NCBI GenBank assembly: GCA_902490445.1
Contig: CABUDZ010000081.1
Location: 1 to 9,545, forward strand
DNA length: 9,545 nt
Direction: 5' to 3'
Origin: an uncultured Collinsella sp.
Lineage (GTDB): Bacteria > Actinomycetota > Coriobacteriia > Coriobacteriales > Coriobacteriaceae
Below the pieces are notes generated by a model. It was not told where the DNA came from. It saw only the letters and a program-made list of their open reading frames with translations, and did not search any database. Below, piece by piece: positions 1 to 6,451 of this stretch (the first letter of the stretch is position 1; every line of letters starts with the position of its first letter). The translations under genes and the position numbers were made by a program.

Positions 1-21
1 CCAGGCCCGATTTTGCCTCTT

Positions 22-57
22 GACAATGTCCTGCTCATATTAAAAGGAACGTCCCCA
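22..57 (-). repeat. GGGAC-core dispersed repeat, copy A (partial)
   Basis: Positions 42-57 (AAAAGGAACGTCCCCA) are identical over 16 bases to 3079-3094. Upstream, GACAA (22-26) followed by a TGTCC core (27-31) matches the order of elements in copy C, although the core-to-core spacing is about 4 nt shorter. The copy starts 10 nt beyond the stop codon of the HAD phosphatase gene and may continue outside the window. The resemblance to REP-type elements mobilised by Y1 (RAYT) transposases is an inference; no transposase gene is present here. Confidence 0.6.
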
Positions 58-66
58 TCTGCCGGA

Positions 67-861
67 TTAGGAGAGACTCTCCAGCACGCGACGGAGCTCC
101 TGCTGAACGGCGTGGTCGCGGTTACGACCCACCACGCGATCGGCAACGGCCTTGAGCGCGGGGCGCGCGTTTTCCATCGCGCAGCCCGTGCCGACAAAGC
201 GAATGATCTCATAGTCGTTCATCGAGTCGCCAAACGCCATGACCTCGTCGCGCCCAATGCCGTAATGCTCCGCAAGCTGCGCGATGCCCGAGGCCTTCGA
301 CACGCCGGGCTGCATGGCGTCGATCCACGCGTTGCCCGAAGGCGCAAAGGTAAAGAGCTGACCGAGCTCGCGCTGTAGCACGTAGGCGCTGTCCATAACG
401 GCACCGTCGTCGCAAAAGATGCTCGCCTTGATGATATTTACGCTGGGATCGGGCAGCTCCCAAATACGCTCGGCATTGGGAAGGTCCTTATCGACCTCAC
501 ACACGAACTTGCACTCGTCATCGAGCAAAAAGGACTTGGTTCGGTCAAAGAGCGCAAGATGCAGATTGGGAAACGTCCTGACGGCTTGGGCGAGCCTTCG
601 AATCGCCAGGTGGGAATACACCTCACGGTCTACCATCTTACCGTCGGCGTAGACTTGGGCGCCGTTAGCGGCGACAAAGTCCATCTTGTCGCGAACGGGC
701 GCAAAGAACTCGCACAGGCGATCGTAGCGACGACCTGACGATGCGGCGAAATGCACTCCATGCTCGTGTAGCGCCAGAATCAGTTCGTAGGTCTCGGGAG
801 GCACCTGGCCGTTTTCGTCAAGCAGTGTGCCGTCCATATCGGATGCAATCAGTTTAAACAT
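67..861 (-). CDS. Cof-type HAD-IIB family phosphatase
   Basis: This 264-residue protein is the normal length for the Cof/HAD-IIB group of cytosolic Mg-dependent phosphatases, which remove phosphate from sugar phosphates, nucleotides or flavin-type metabolites; the substrate cannot be read from the sequence. All four HAD motifs are visible: DMDGT with nucleophile D8 and acid/base D10, the SGR motif II around S42, K189 in GVSKASG, and GDSMND (211-216) with the metal-binding acidic residues. The cap domain lies between motifs II and III, as expected for type IIB. The ATG at 861 is preceded by a good ribosome binding site (AAGGGAG), and that site lies inside a long leader hairpin (867-931). The gene ends in TAA at 67-69; no intrinsic terminator was seen before the window edge, only a dispersed repeat. 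No frameshift or missing catalytic residue is apparent. Family assignment is secure, physiological role open. Confidence 0.93.
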   Translation of the reverse strand: MFKLIASDMDGTLLDENGQVPPETYELILALHEHGVHFAASSGRRYDRLCEFFAPVRDKMDFVAANGAQVYADGKMVDREVYSHLAIRRLAQAVRTFPNLHLALFDRTKSFLLDDECKFVCEVDKDLPNAERIWELPDPSVNIIKASIFCDDGAVMDSAYVLQRELGQLFTFAPSGNAWIDAMQPGVSKASGIAQLAEHYGIGRDEVMAFGDSMNDYEIIRFVGTGCAMENARPALKAVADRVVGRNRDHAVQQELRRVLESLS

Positions 862-866
862 AGAAA

Positions 867-931
867 AGCTCCCTTCGGGCTTAGTAGTGAAAACAGATGT
901 ATATCTGAAAACACCGTACCCAAAGGGAGCT
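867..931 (-). promoter_or_regulatory. RBS-sequestering leader hairpin of the HAD gene
   Basis: Bases 867-879 pair with 919-931 as a 13-bp stem. The only non-Watson-Crick position (876/922) is a G-U wobble in the minus-strand RNA. Inside it are a second short helix (887-889 with 912-914), a symmetric internal loop of four U opposite four U (890-893 and 908-911), a third helix (894-898 with 903-907) and a 4-nt apical loop. The 3' arm contains the AAGGGAG ribosome binding site, so folding would hide it. The element ends only 5 nt before the start codon. It is not a known riboswitch that I recognise. A translational switch or a terminator-like attenuator are both possible, because CUUUUCU follows the stem. 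Confidence 0.7.
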
Positions 932-947
932 CAAATAAGACCCCGTA

Positions 948-975
948 GTTATAAACGTTACATGGACCTAGCAAA
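948..975 (-). promoter_or_regulatory. Candidate promoter of the HAD gene
   Basis: On the minus strand TATAAC (948-953) matches five of six bases of the -10 consensus. A weak -35-like TTTGCT or TTGCTA lies 15-16 bases upstream (969-975). Initiation from it would start near 941-943, just before the leader hairpin, so the transcript leader would be almost entirely that structure. This agreement in position is the main support; the -35 match is poor. Confidence 0.4.
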
Positions 976-1025
976 TAGCTCACGCGCGCCAGAGGCCCCA
1001 CGGTCGCGACGTCAGGCAGCCCGCC

Positions 1026-1064
1026 AAAGAGTGTCCCCAACGGCTAGTCGTTTAAGAACGTCCC
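1026..1064 (-). repeat. GGGAC-core dispersed repeat, copy B (diverged)
   Basis: AAAGAGTGTCCCC (1026-1038) and AAGAACGTCCC (1054-1064) repeat the two cores of copy C in the same order and orientation. The distance between the GTGTCCC and ACGTCCC cores is 27 nt, exactly as in copy C (3059 and 3086). The palindrome between the cores has different bases (CGGCTAGTCG at 1041-1050 in place of GTGCCGGCAC). The repeat ends 7 nt beyond the stop codon of the adenine deaminase gene. A partner arm, TGACTAGTCG (1068-1077), overlaps that stop codon and can pair imperfectly with 1041-1050. Confidence 0.55.
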
Positions 1065-1070
1065 TGATGA

Positions 1071-2891
1071 CTAGTCGGCGTAGGTGAAGGTTGTGACGTC
1101 GAACATGCCCTCGGGACGGATGCGGAGCGTCGGGATCACCGGCAGGGGCAGGAAGATGATGCCCATGATGGGGTCGAGCGGCGGCTCGATGCCCATAGCG
1201 CGCGCCTTGACCATAAAGTCGTCGTGCTGCGCGGCGACATCCTCGGCCGTGCCCTCGCTCATCAGGCCACCGAGCGCCAGCGGAATACGCGCCACGACCT
1301 CACCGTTGCGCACCAGCACGTGGCCGCCCTGGCCAACAGCCTCGACGGCAGCCATCATATCGGCCGCGTTGTCGCCCACCACGCACACGTTGTGCGAGTC
1401 GTGGCCGATCGTCGAGGCGATGGCACCGCCCGTAATGGTAAAGCCACGCACCCAGCCGCGACCAATGTGCTTGCCAACAAGACCCAGGCCCGCAGGGCCA
1501 TCACCGTCGGCCCCCTCGGCCTGCAGTGACAAGCCGCGGCCGTGGCGCTCGATCAGCATAATGCGGCGCAGGCCCTCGGCATTCTCGGGACGAGCCATGC
1601 CCGTGATGGCCTTGCCCGGCACCACGTCGATCACGGCCTCGCCCGGCTTAAAGGCATAGTCGAACACGTCGAGCGATAGCTTCGGCAGCTTAACGGAAGC
1701 ACGCAGCTCATCGGCAAGGGCCGCAACCTCGGCCATCTCGGGTGCAATTTCGCCCACAAAGGTGCCATCCTGCGCCACCAGGGCACCGGCGGCATAAACA
1801 CGATGCGGAGCCTTGGCAAACGTAAGGTCATCGAGCACCAGCAGGTCGGCGCGCTTGCCCGGGGCGATCGCGCCACGGAGCTCGTGTGGGTCGCGGCAGC
1901 CGTGGTCCAGGCCAAATGCCTCAGCCGTAGAAAGGGACGCCATGGAGATGGCGACCACCGGGTCGATGCCGGCCTCGATAGCCACGCGACAGGCATTGTC
2001 GATCATACCGGTCGAAAGCGCGTCGGAAGGAGCACGGTCGTCGGTCGCAAAGCAGCAGCGACGGGCGCGGGCGGGGTTCTCCAGCAGCATCGGCGACAAG
2101 TTGGCCAGGTCGTGGCTGCACGTGCCCTCGCGCAGCATCACATACATGCCGCGGGACAGCTTATCGAGCGCCTCCTCGGGAATCGTCGACTCGTGGTCGG
2201 CGATAATACCCGCTGCGGCATAGGCGTTGAGGTCTTTGCCGGCAACAAGTGGCGCATGGCCGTCGACCTGCTTGGACGGCGTCTGGTTGGCAGCGTCGAT
2301 GCGAGCGCAGGTCTCAGGATCGGCCATAAAGACACCCGGCAGGTTCATCATTTCGCCCAGACCAAAGACATCGCCCGGATACTCGGCAAAAAACGCCTGC
2401 ATGTCAGCGGCGGTAATCACAGCGCCCGCTTGCTCATCGGGCAGCGCGGGCACGCACGAGGGCATCATGTACTTGATGGAAATGGGCGCGCGACGGCCGT
2501 CCTCGATCATAAAGCGCAGGCCGTTCAGGCCGGAAACGTTGGCGATCTCGTGGCTGTCGGCGACGGCAGTGGTGGTGCCGCGCGTCGCCGCCATGCGCGC
2601 ATACTCGGCGGGACGGATGTTCGAGGACTCGATATGCAGATGTCCGTCGATAAAGCCGGGGGCGATATAGCGACCCTGGCAGTCAATGACCTCAGCCGCC
2701 TCGTAGGTGCCGGCGGCATCGTCGCGACCGTCGTAGAGCACGCCGACGATTACGCCGTCCTTGACGGCAACGCTACCGGGCGCCACGCGCTGGCCATATA
2801 CGTCGACAATCTGCGCATTGGTAAACAGCGTGTCGACGGGCACGCGGCCCTCGGCAGCATCGATCACAGACCTCATGACCTCAACGGACAT
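1071..2891 (-). CDS. ade: Adenine deaminase
   Basis: Adenine deaminase hydrolyses adenine to hypoxanthine and ammonia in the cytosol, feeding purine salvage. The 606-residue protein is slightly longer than the roughly 570-590 usual for the Ade family. The N-terminal amidohydrolase domain shows metal-binding H84 and H86 in GFIDGHLHIESS, GLGEMMN with E180, VDGHAP with H212, ADHE with H233, and TDDR with D284/D285. The C-terminal Ade-specific domain (about 430-606) carries GHDSHN (496-501) and the terminal PEGMFDVTTF region. This two-domain layout separates it from adenosine deaminases and other amidohydrolases. The ATG at 2891 has GGAG five bases upstream; a second ATG at 2895 is out of frame. 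The gene stands alone between two intergenic regions of about 200 and 270 bp. Its TAG stop lies inside an ACTAGT palindrome next to a dispersed repeat. No purine riboswitch was seen in its leader. Confidence 0.95.
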   Translation of the reverse strand: MSVEVMRSVIDAAEGRVPVDTLFTNAQIVDVYGQRVAPGSVAVKDGVIVGVLYDGRDDAAGTYEAAEVIDCQGRYIAPGFIDGHLHIESSNIRPAEYARMAATRGTTTAVADSHEIANVSGLNGLRFMIEDGRRAPISIKYMMPSCVPALPDEQAGAVITAADMQAFFAEYPGDVFGLGEMMNLPGVFMADPETCARIDAANQTPSKQVDGHAPLVAGKDLNAYAAAGIIADHESTIPEEALDKLSRGMYVMLREGTCSHDLANLSPMLLENPARARRCCFATDDRAPSDALSTGMIDNACRVAIEAGIDPVVAISMASLSTAEAFGLDHGCRDPHELRGAIAPGKRADLLVLDDLTFAKAPHRVYAAGALVAQDGTFVGEIAPEMAEVAALADELRASVKLPKLSLDVFDYAFKPGEAVIDVVPGKAITGMARPENAEGLRRIMLIERHGRGLSLQAEGADGDGPAGLGLVGKHIGRGWVRGFTITGGAIASTIGHDSHNVCVVGDNAADMMAAVEAVGQGGHVLVRNGEVVARIPLALGGLMSEGTAEDVAAQHDDFMVKARAMGIEPPLDPIMGIIFLPLPVIPTLRIRPEGMFDVTTFTYAD

Positions 2892-2917
2892 ACATACTCC
2901 TTTAACTGTAGAAATAA

Positions 2918-2945
2918 CTGCGGAGCGGACGAGCCTTCACCGCAG
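2918..2945 (-). promoter_or_regulatory. Leader hairpin upstream of ade
   Basis: CTGCGG (2918-2923) and CCGCAG (2940-2945) form a six-bp GC-rich stem with a 16-nt loop, 26 nt upstream of the ade start codon and clear of the ribosome binding site. Function is unknown; it may only be a stabilising 5' hairpin. It does not match the three-way-junction layout of a purine riboswitch. Confidence 0.35.
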
Positions 2946-2958
2946 CAAGCCAATAGCA

Positions 2959-2987
2959 ATTGTATGCCCAAAAGAAGGTCCCGCTAA
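2959..2987 (-). promoter_or_regulatory. Candidate promoter of ade
   Basis: On the minus strand TACAAT (2959-2964) matches five of six -10 bases and sits 17 nt downstream of TTAGCG (2982-2987), a weak three-of-six -35. Start of transcription would fall near 2952, giving a leader of about 60 nt that includes the hairpin at 2918-2945. The call is tentative because the -35 is poor. Confidence 0.3.
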
Positions 2988-3023
2988 CACCCCGTCCGCT
3001 TAACGGCACACGCCGCTTGGCGC

Positions 3024-3100
3024 AATGGGGACAGGTTACTTTGCACCAATGACAAGGAGTGTCCCAAAGTGCCGGCACAAAAGGAACGTCCCCAAGTGCC
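3024..3100. repeat. GGGAC-core dispersed repeat, copy C (REPIN-like inverted pair)
   Basis: The fullest copy of the repeat family. It opens with GGGGACAGG on the plus strand (3027-3035) and closes with GGAACGTCCCC (3083-3093), so the two GGGGAC cores face each other in inverted orientation. Between them are AGTGTCCC (3058-3065) and a perfect 10-bp palindrome, GTGCCGGCAC (3069-3078). AAGTGCC occurs twice (3067-3073 and 3094-3100). Two inverted short palindromic units flanking a spacer is the architecture called REPIN. It lies directly beyond the tyrS terminator, between tyrS and ade. Mobilisation by a RAYT transposase encoded elsewhere is inferred from family knowledge, not seen. Confidence 0.6.
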
Positions 3101-3135
3101 AAAAAAGCCGCAGCCGGAATCGTTCCGGCTGCGGC
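3101..3135 (-). terminator. Intrinsic terminator of tyrS
   Basis: A perfect 13-bp GC-rich stem (3107-3119 with 3123-3135) and 3-nt loop is followed on the minus strand by six T (3101-3106). It lies 30 nt beyond the tyrS stop codon. The reverse direction lacks a comparable T run, so it acts mainly on minus-strand transcripts and separates tyrS from ade. Confidence 0.93.
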
Positions 3136-3165
3136 CCTATTGCACATGTTAGGTTGACCTACTTG

Positions 3166-4377
3166 CTAGACCAACTTAAAGCCCTTGCGCTTGCCTACTG
3201 AGAGGGTGTCGCCCAGCTTGAGGGCGCTCGGGTCGATGTTGTAGCTCTTGGGAGCCACCGCCTCGCCGTTGATCTTGACGCCGCCGCCGTCAATGTCGCG
3301 ACGGGCCTGGCCGGCGCTCGCCGAAAGGCCCAGGTCCTTAAGCAGGCCTGCGAGGTAGATCTGGCCCTCGTCGTTGACGGTCAGCTCGACATGCTTCTCG
3401 GGGAAGTCGGCAAGCTGGCCCTCCTTGAACACGCGGTCGAACTCGGCCTGAGCCTCGTCACCGGCACCGGCGCCGTGATAGGTGTCGCACAGGTCGCGGC
3501 CCAGCGCGCGCTTGAGCTCATAGGGATCGGCGGAACCGTCGGCCAGGGCAGCGTCGATCTTGTCGACCTCGGCCGGGGTGAGCGAGCTGGCCAGACGATA
3601 GTACTTGCCGATCATCTCGTCGGGGATGGACATCGTCTTGCCGAACATATCCTTGGGAGCATCGGTCAGGCCGATGTAGTTGCCGTAGGACTTGGACATC
3701 TTGCGCACGCCATCGGTGCCCTCGAGCAGCGGCATGGTAAGCGCGATCTGCGGCTCCATGCCCATCTTCTCCATGAGCTCGCGGCCGGCGAGCAGGTTGA
3801 AGAGCTGGTCGGTGCCGCCCATCTCCACGTCGGCCTTGATCTGAACGGAGTCGAAGGCCTGCATCACGGGGTACAGGAACTCGTGGAGGGCGATCGGCGT
3901 CTGGGACTGGTAGCGCTTGGTAAAGTCGTCGCGCTCAAGGATGCGGGCGACGGTGAACTTGGAGCACACCTGCAGCAGGCCGGCCAGATCCATCGACAGG
4001 ATCCAGTCGCCGTTGTGCACGATGGTGGTCTTCTCGGGATCCAGGATCTTCATGGCCTGGCTCACGTAGGTCTCGGCGTTGGCCTCAATCTGCTCCTGCG
4101 AAAGCTGCGGGCGGGTGGAATTCTTGCCCGAAGGATCGCCGATCAGTGCGGTGCCGTTACCGATGATGAGGGTGACCTTGTGGCCCAGGTCCTGGAACTG
4201 ACGCATCTTGCGCAGGGGCACGGCATGGCCCAGGTGCAGGTCGGGGCTGGTGGGATCGACGCCGAGCTTGATGTTGAGGGGCTCGCCCTTCTCAAGCTTC
4301 TTGCGAAGGTCGGCCTCGGGGACGATCTGCGCTGCGCCCGAGGTGATGATACGCATTTGCTCGTCGACAGACAGCAT
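3166..4377 (-). CDS. tyrS: Tyrosyl-tRNA synthetase
   Basis: This class I aminoacyl-tRNA synthetase charges tRNA-Tyr with tyrosine in the cytosol using ATP. The 403-residue length is normal. The HIGH motif appears as HLGH (48-51) in the context GVDPTSPDLHLGH, and the signature KMSKS is at 226-230. The tyrosine-pocket region is seen around GGTDQLFN. A C-terminal S4-type RNA-binding domain occupies about 340-403, with the KINGEAV stretch. The HLGH plus KMSKS pairing fits the TyrZ-like branch of bacterial enzymes, as opposed to the branch with KFGK-type motifs. The start ATG at 4377 has a strong AAAAGGAGG ribosome binding site. The gene follows the U32 gene by 97 bp in the same direction, without a clear terminator between them, so cotranscription is possible. 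It ends in a strong intrinsic terminator. No T-box leader is present, unlike many Firmicute tyrosyl synthetase genes; a short hairpin in the leader may instead matter for translation. Confidence 0.97.
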   Translation of the reverse strand: MLSVDEQMRIITSGAAQIVPEADLRKKLEKGEPLNIKLGVDPTSPDLHLGHAVPLRKMRQFQDLGHKVTLIIGNGTALIGDPSGKNSTRPQLSQEQIEANAETYVSQAMKILDPEKTTIVHNGDWILSMDLAGLLQVCSKFTVARILERDDFTKRYQSQTPIALHEFLYPVMQAFDSVQIKADVEMGGTDQLFNLLAGRELMEKMGMEPQIALTMPLLEGTDGVRKMSKSYGNYIGLTDAPKDMFGKTMSIPDEMIGKYYRLASSLTPAEVDKIDAALADGSADPYELKRALGRDLCDTYHGAGAGDEAQAEFDRVFKEGQLADFPEKHVELTVNDEGQIYLAGLLKDLGLSASAGQARRDIDGGGVKINGEAVAPKSYNIDPSALKLGDTLSVGKRKGFKLV

Positions 4378-4380
4378 TGG

Positions 4381-4425
4381 GTATCCTCCTTTTGCTATAG
4401 CACCCTCACCGGATACGGCGGTGCT
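4381..4425 (-). promoter_or_regulatory. tyrS leader hairpin with loop complementary to the SD-flanking bases
   Basis: AGCACC (4399-4404) pairs with GGTGCT (4420-4425) around a 15-nt loop. The loop holds GGATAC (4411-4416), the exact complement of GTATCC (4381-4386), which overlaps the 3' end of the tyrS Shine-Dalgarno stretch. An alternative inner pairing, CACCG (4407-4411) with CGGTG (4419-4423), competes with the outer stem. A pseudoknot or switch controlling tyrS translation is possible, but the pairings are short and could be chance. Confidence 0.35.
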
Positions 4426-4474
4426 CGAAGTTCATAAACCCACTCATAATAACCAAAACGGCGCGGCCAAACAC

Positions 4475-6451
4475 CTACGACAGGAAAATCCTCGTCCTGC
4501 CGCACGCGTCGATAACGACCGGCAAACGCGTGCCGTCACGTTCGACCAAAAAGCGCGCCTGCTGACGGCGCGAGCAGTCACGGCAACGGACCTGCCCCGT
4601 TGCATCCGTGGCGCAGGCGCCCTCGGCAGTCAGCAAGCAGTGCTCGCACACCATGATCTCGGGACGGTCGGCATCGACAGGCCCCAAGACACCGGGGCAA
4701 GCGGCAAGCTCGGCAACACGCTCCGCATCATTGCCGAGCAACTCGGCCGACAAGCACACCCGCCCCGCACCGAGTCCGCGCAGCCAGGTAAGCGTGGCCC
4801 GATTGGCACAGAACACCGGCGCCGCCACGTCAAACGTTGTGCCCAGCTCGCGGGCCATCGCCACTTGTCCCAGATTGCGGCAGACGACGCGCCCGGCACG
4901 CTGCATAAGCGCCCGAGTCCGCTCGGCGTCGCCCGCGCGGCACACTTCGTCGAGCACCACCGTTGTATCGGACAGATCTCGCTCATCGCGCGGACCCACA
5001 TCCATCAGCTCCCAGGCAAAGACCATACGAGCAAAATCCTCGCGCTTTACCGGCCCCGCCGACCCCGCCAACTCCGTCGACGCGCCGCCATCCACCGCAG
5101 CGTCCTCAAAGGGCAGTACCTCAACGGCACGCGCAACGGGCGCAATCGCATCCGCCTCGGCCCGCATGCGCTCCAACACCGCCGTCGTCTGATCCAACAC
5201 GCCGGCGCTGCGAATCAGATAGACCTCGCAGCCCGCGTCCACCTTACGCTTGCAATGCACGACGACGCGCTTCCCCGCTGCGGCATCCACCGGGCAGGGC
5301 ACCTGCGGCCAGCGCTTGGGCACATCGGGACGCGCGTCGACACCCGGATAGAACCGAATCTCGAGCGTGTCACCCGCCGCCATGGCGGCATCGAGCTCAA
5401 CGGTCACCTCTTCGTGGCCCACAGCGACCAAGCGCCCCACGCGCACGCCCTGGTTGATCGCGCGCTCAAAGCTCATGAGCTCGGCACCCGAACGACCCCG
5501 CAGGTAAGCATCGGTAAACCCACGGTTAAACGACCTTCCCAGCTCGCGTTCAAGCTCTTCCACGGCACCGGAGTCCCACGCGCCGTCGCACAGCATATCG
5601 AGTGCCCGACGCCACACCCTCACCACGTTGAATACGTAATCGGGATTCTTCATGCGTCCCTCGATCTTGAGCGATGCCACGCCGGCGGCAACAAGCTCGG
5701 GCAGGTGCGCGATACCCAGATAGTCACGCGGACAAAGCAGGCGGTCTCCCTCGACGGCAACAACACTCTGCCCCGCCTCGTCCACTAGGTCGTACGCCAG
5801 ACGGCACGGCTGCGTGCAGTCGCCGCGCATCGCCGAGCGCCCACGCCGCAGGGCCGAGAACTCGCACGCCCCCGAATAGCCGATGCAAATCGCACCGTGG
5901 CAGAATACCTCGATGGGCACGCCCGTGGCACATAGCGCCGCAATCTCGTCGACCGTCAGCTCGCGTGCCGTCGTCACGCGCTCGACCCCCAGCTCATCGG
6001 CGGCAAGCCGCACGGCACCCTCGCTATGAGCGCCCGCCTGCGTGGACAGGTGAATCTCGACCCCGGGAATCGCCGCGCGCAGCGCGCAGGCCAACCCGGC
6101 ATCGGCGACAATCAGAGCATCGGCGCCCAGCTCCAGTGCATGAGCTCCCAACGCCACCGCGTCGGACAACTCATCGTCAAACACGAACACGTTGAGCGTT
6201 ACGTACACACGCACGCCATGGGCATGCGCCACGGCGCAGCCGCGCGCAAACTCGTTATCCGTAAAGCCATGGGCGCTCACACGGGCGTTAAAGCCGCCCA
6301 ACCCCGCATAGATGGCATCGGCACCCGCGGCGATGGCCGCAAGCATCTGGTCGAGTCCGCCCGCCGGCGCCAGCAGCTCGGGCAGCGCCGCACCGGCAGC
6401 ATCCAATCCAGTCTCGTATTGTCCGCTCGGCCCCATCGTCCGAATCGCCAT
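4475..6451 (-). CDS. U32 family protein (RlhA-like, annotated as peptidase)
   Basis: The 658-residue protein starts with the typical LPELLAPAGG barrel opening (23-32). It contains the complete U32 signature at 181-196, E-x-F-x2-G-A-I-C-x4-G-x-C, with C189 and C196, followed by C212 and C216 in DCTQPC. These four cysteines are the likely Fe-S ligands known in U32 RNA-hydroxylation enzymes. A middle region (about 360-470) fits the U32-associated collagenase-like domain, then a second barrel-like part follows. The tail has CEHC (602-605), C613, CRDC (623-626) and C650. Overall architecture and length resemble E. coli RlhA, which hydroxylates a 23S rRNA cytidine with prephenate-dependent chemistry. 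Related U32 proteins modify tRNA or are called collagenases, so the exact role is uncertain. I chose the ATG at 6451 because AAGGAG lies 7 nt upstream; the ATG at 6478 has no good ribosome binding site. Its location just before tyrS fits a translation-linked role, which is inference. Confidence 0.85.
   Translation of the reverse strand: MAIRTMGPSGQYETGLDAAGAALPELLAPAGGLDQMLAAIAAGADAIYAGLGGFNARVSAHGFTDNEFARGCAVAHAHGVRVYVTLNVFVFDDELSDAVALGAHALELGADALIVADAGLACALRAAIPGVEIHLSTQAGAHSEGAVRLAADELGVERVTTARELTVDEIAALCATGVPIEVFCHGAICIGYSGACEFSALRRGRSAMRGDCTQPCRLAYDLVDEAGQSVVAVEGDRLLCPRDYLGIAHLPELVAAGVASLKIEGRMKNPDYVFNVVRVWRRALDMLCDGAWDSGAVEELERELGRSFNRGFTDAYLRGRSGAELMSFERAINQGVRVGRLVAVGHEEVTVELDAAMAAGDTLEIRFYPGVDARPDVPKRWPQVPCPVDAAAGKRVVVHCKRKVDAGCEVYLIRSAGVLDQTTAVLERMRAEADAIAPVARAVEVLPFEDAAVDGGASTELAGSAGPVKREDFARMVFAWELMDVGPRDERDLSDTTVVLDEVCRAGDAERTRALMQRAGRVVCRNLGQVAMARELGTTFDVAAPVFCANRATLTWLRGLGAGRVCLSAELLGNDAERVAELAACPGVLGPVDADRPEIMVCEHCLLTAEGACATDATGQVRCRDCSRRQQARFLVERDGTRLPVVIDACGRTRIFLS

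Noticed and set aside
20..38. TTGACA followed by TATTAA as a plus-strand promoter
   Set aside because: The spacer is only about 12 nt, no plus-strand gene follows, and the bases belong to a dispersed repeat.
70..82. GGAGAG/CTCTCC inverted repeat at the HAD gene end as a terminator
   Set aside because: A one-nt loop cannot form a hairpin, it lies inside the coding sequence, and no T run follows.
1803..2987. A 394-residue open frame on the plus strand, opposite ade
   Set aside because: It is antisense to a clear adenine deaminase gene, its protein resembles no known family, and long antisense frames are expected in GC-rich genes. The same applies to long plus-strand frames opposite tyrS (3391-4437) and the U32 gene (4208-5788).
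2892..3020. Purine riboswitch before ade
   Set aside because: The conserved junction and loop-loop sequences are absent; only a simple hairpin is visible.
4378..4474. T-box riboswitch before tyrS
   Set aside because: The 97-bp gap is too short and there is no conserved T-box sequence or terminator/antiterminator pair.
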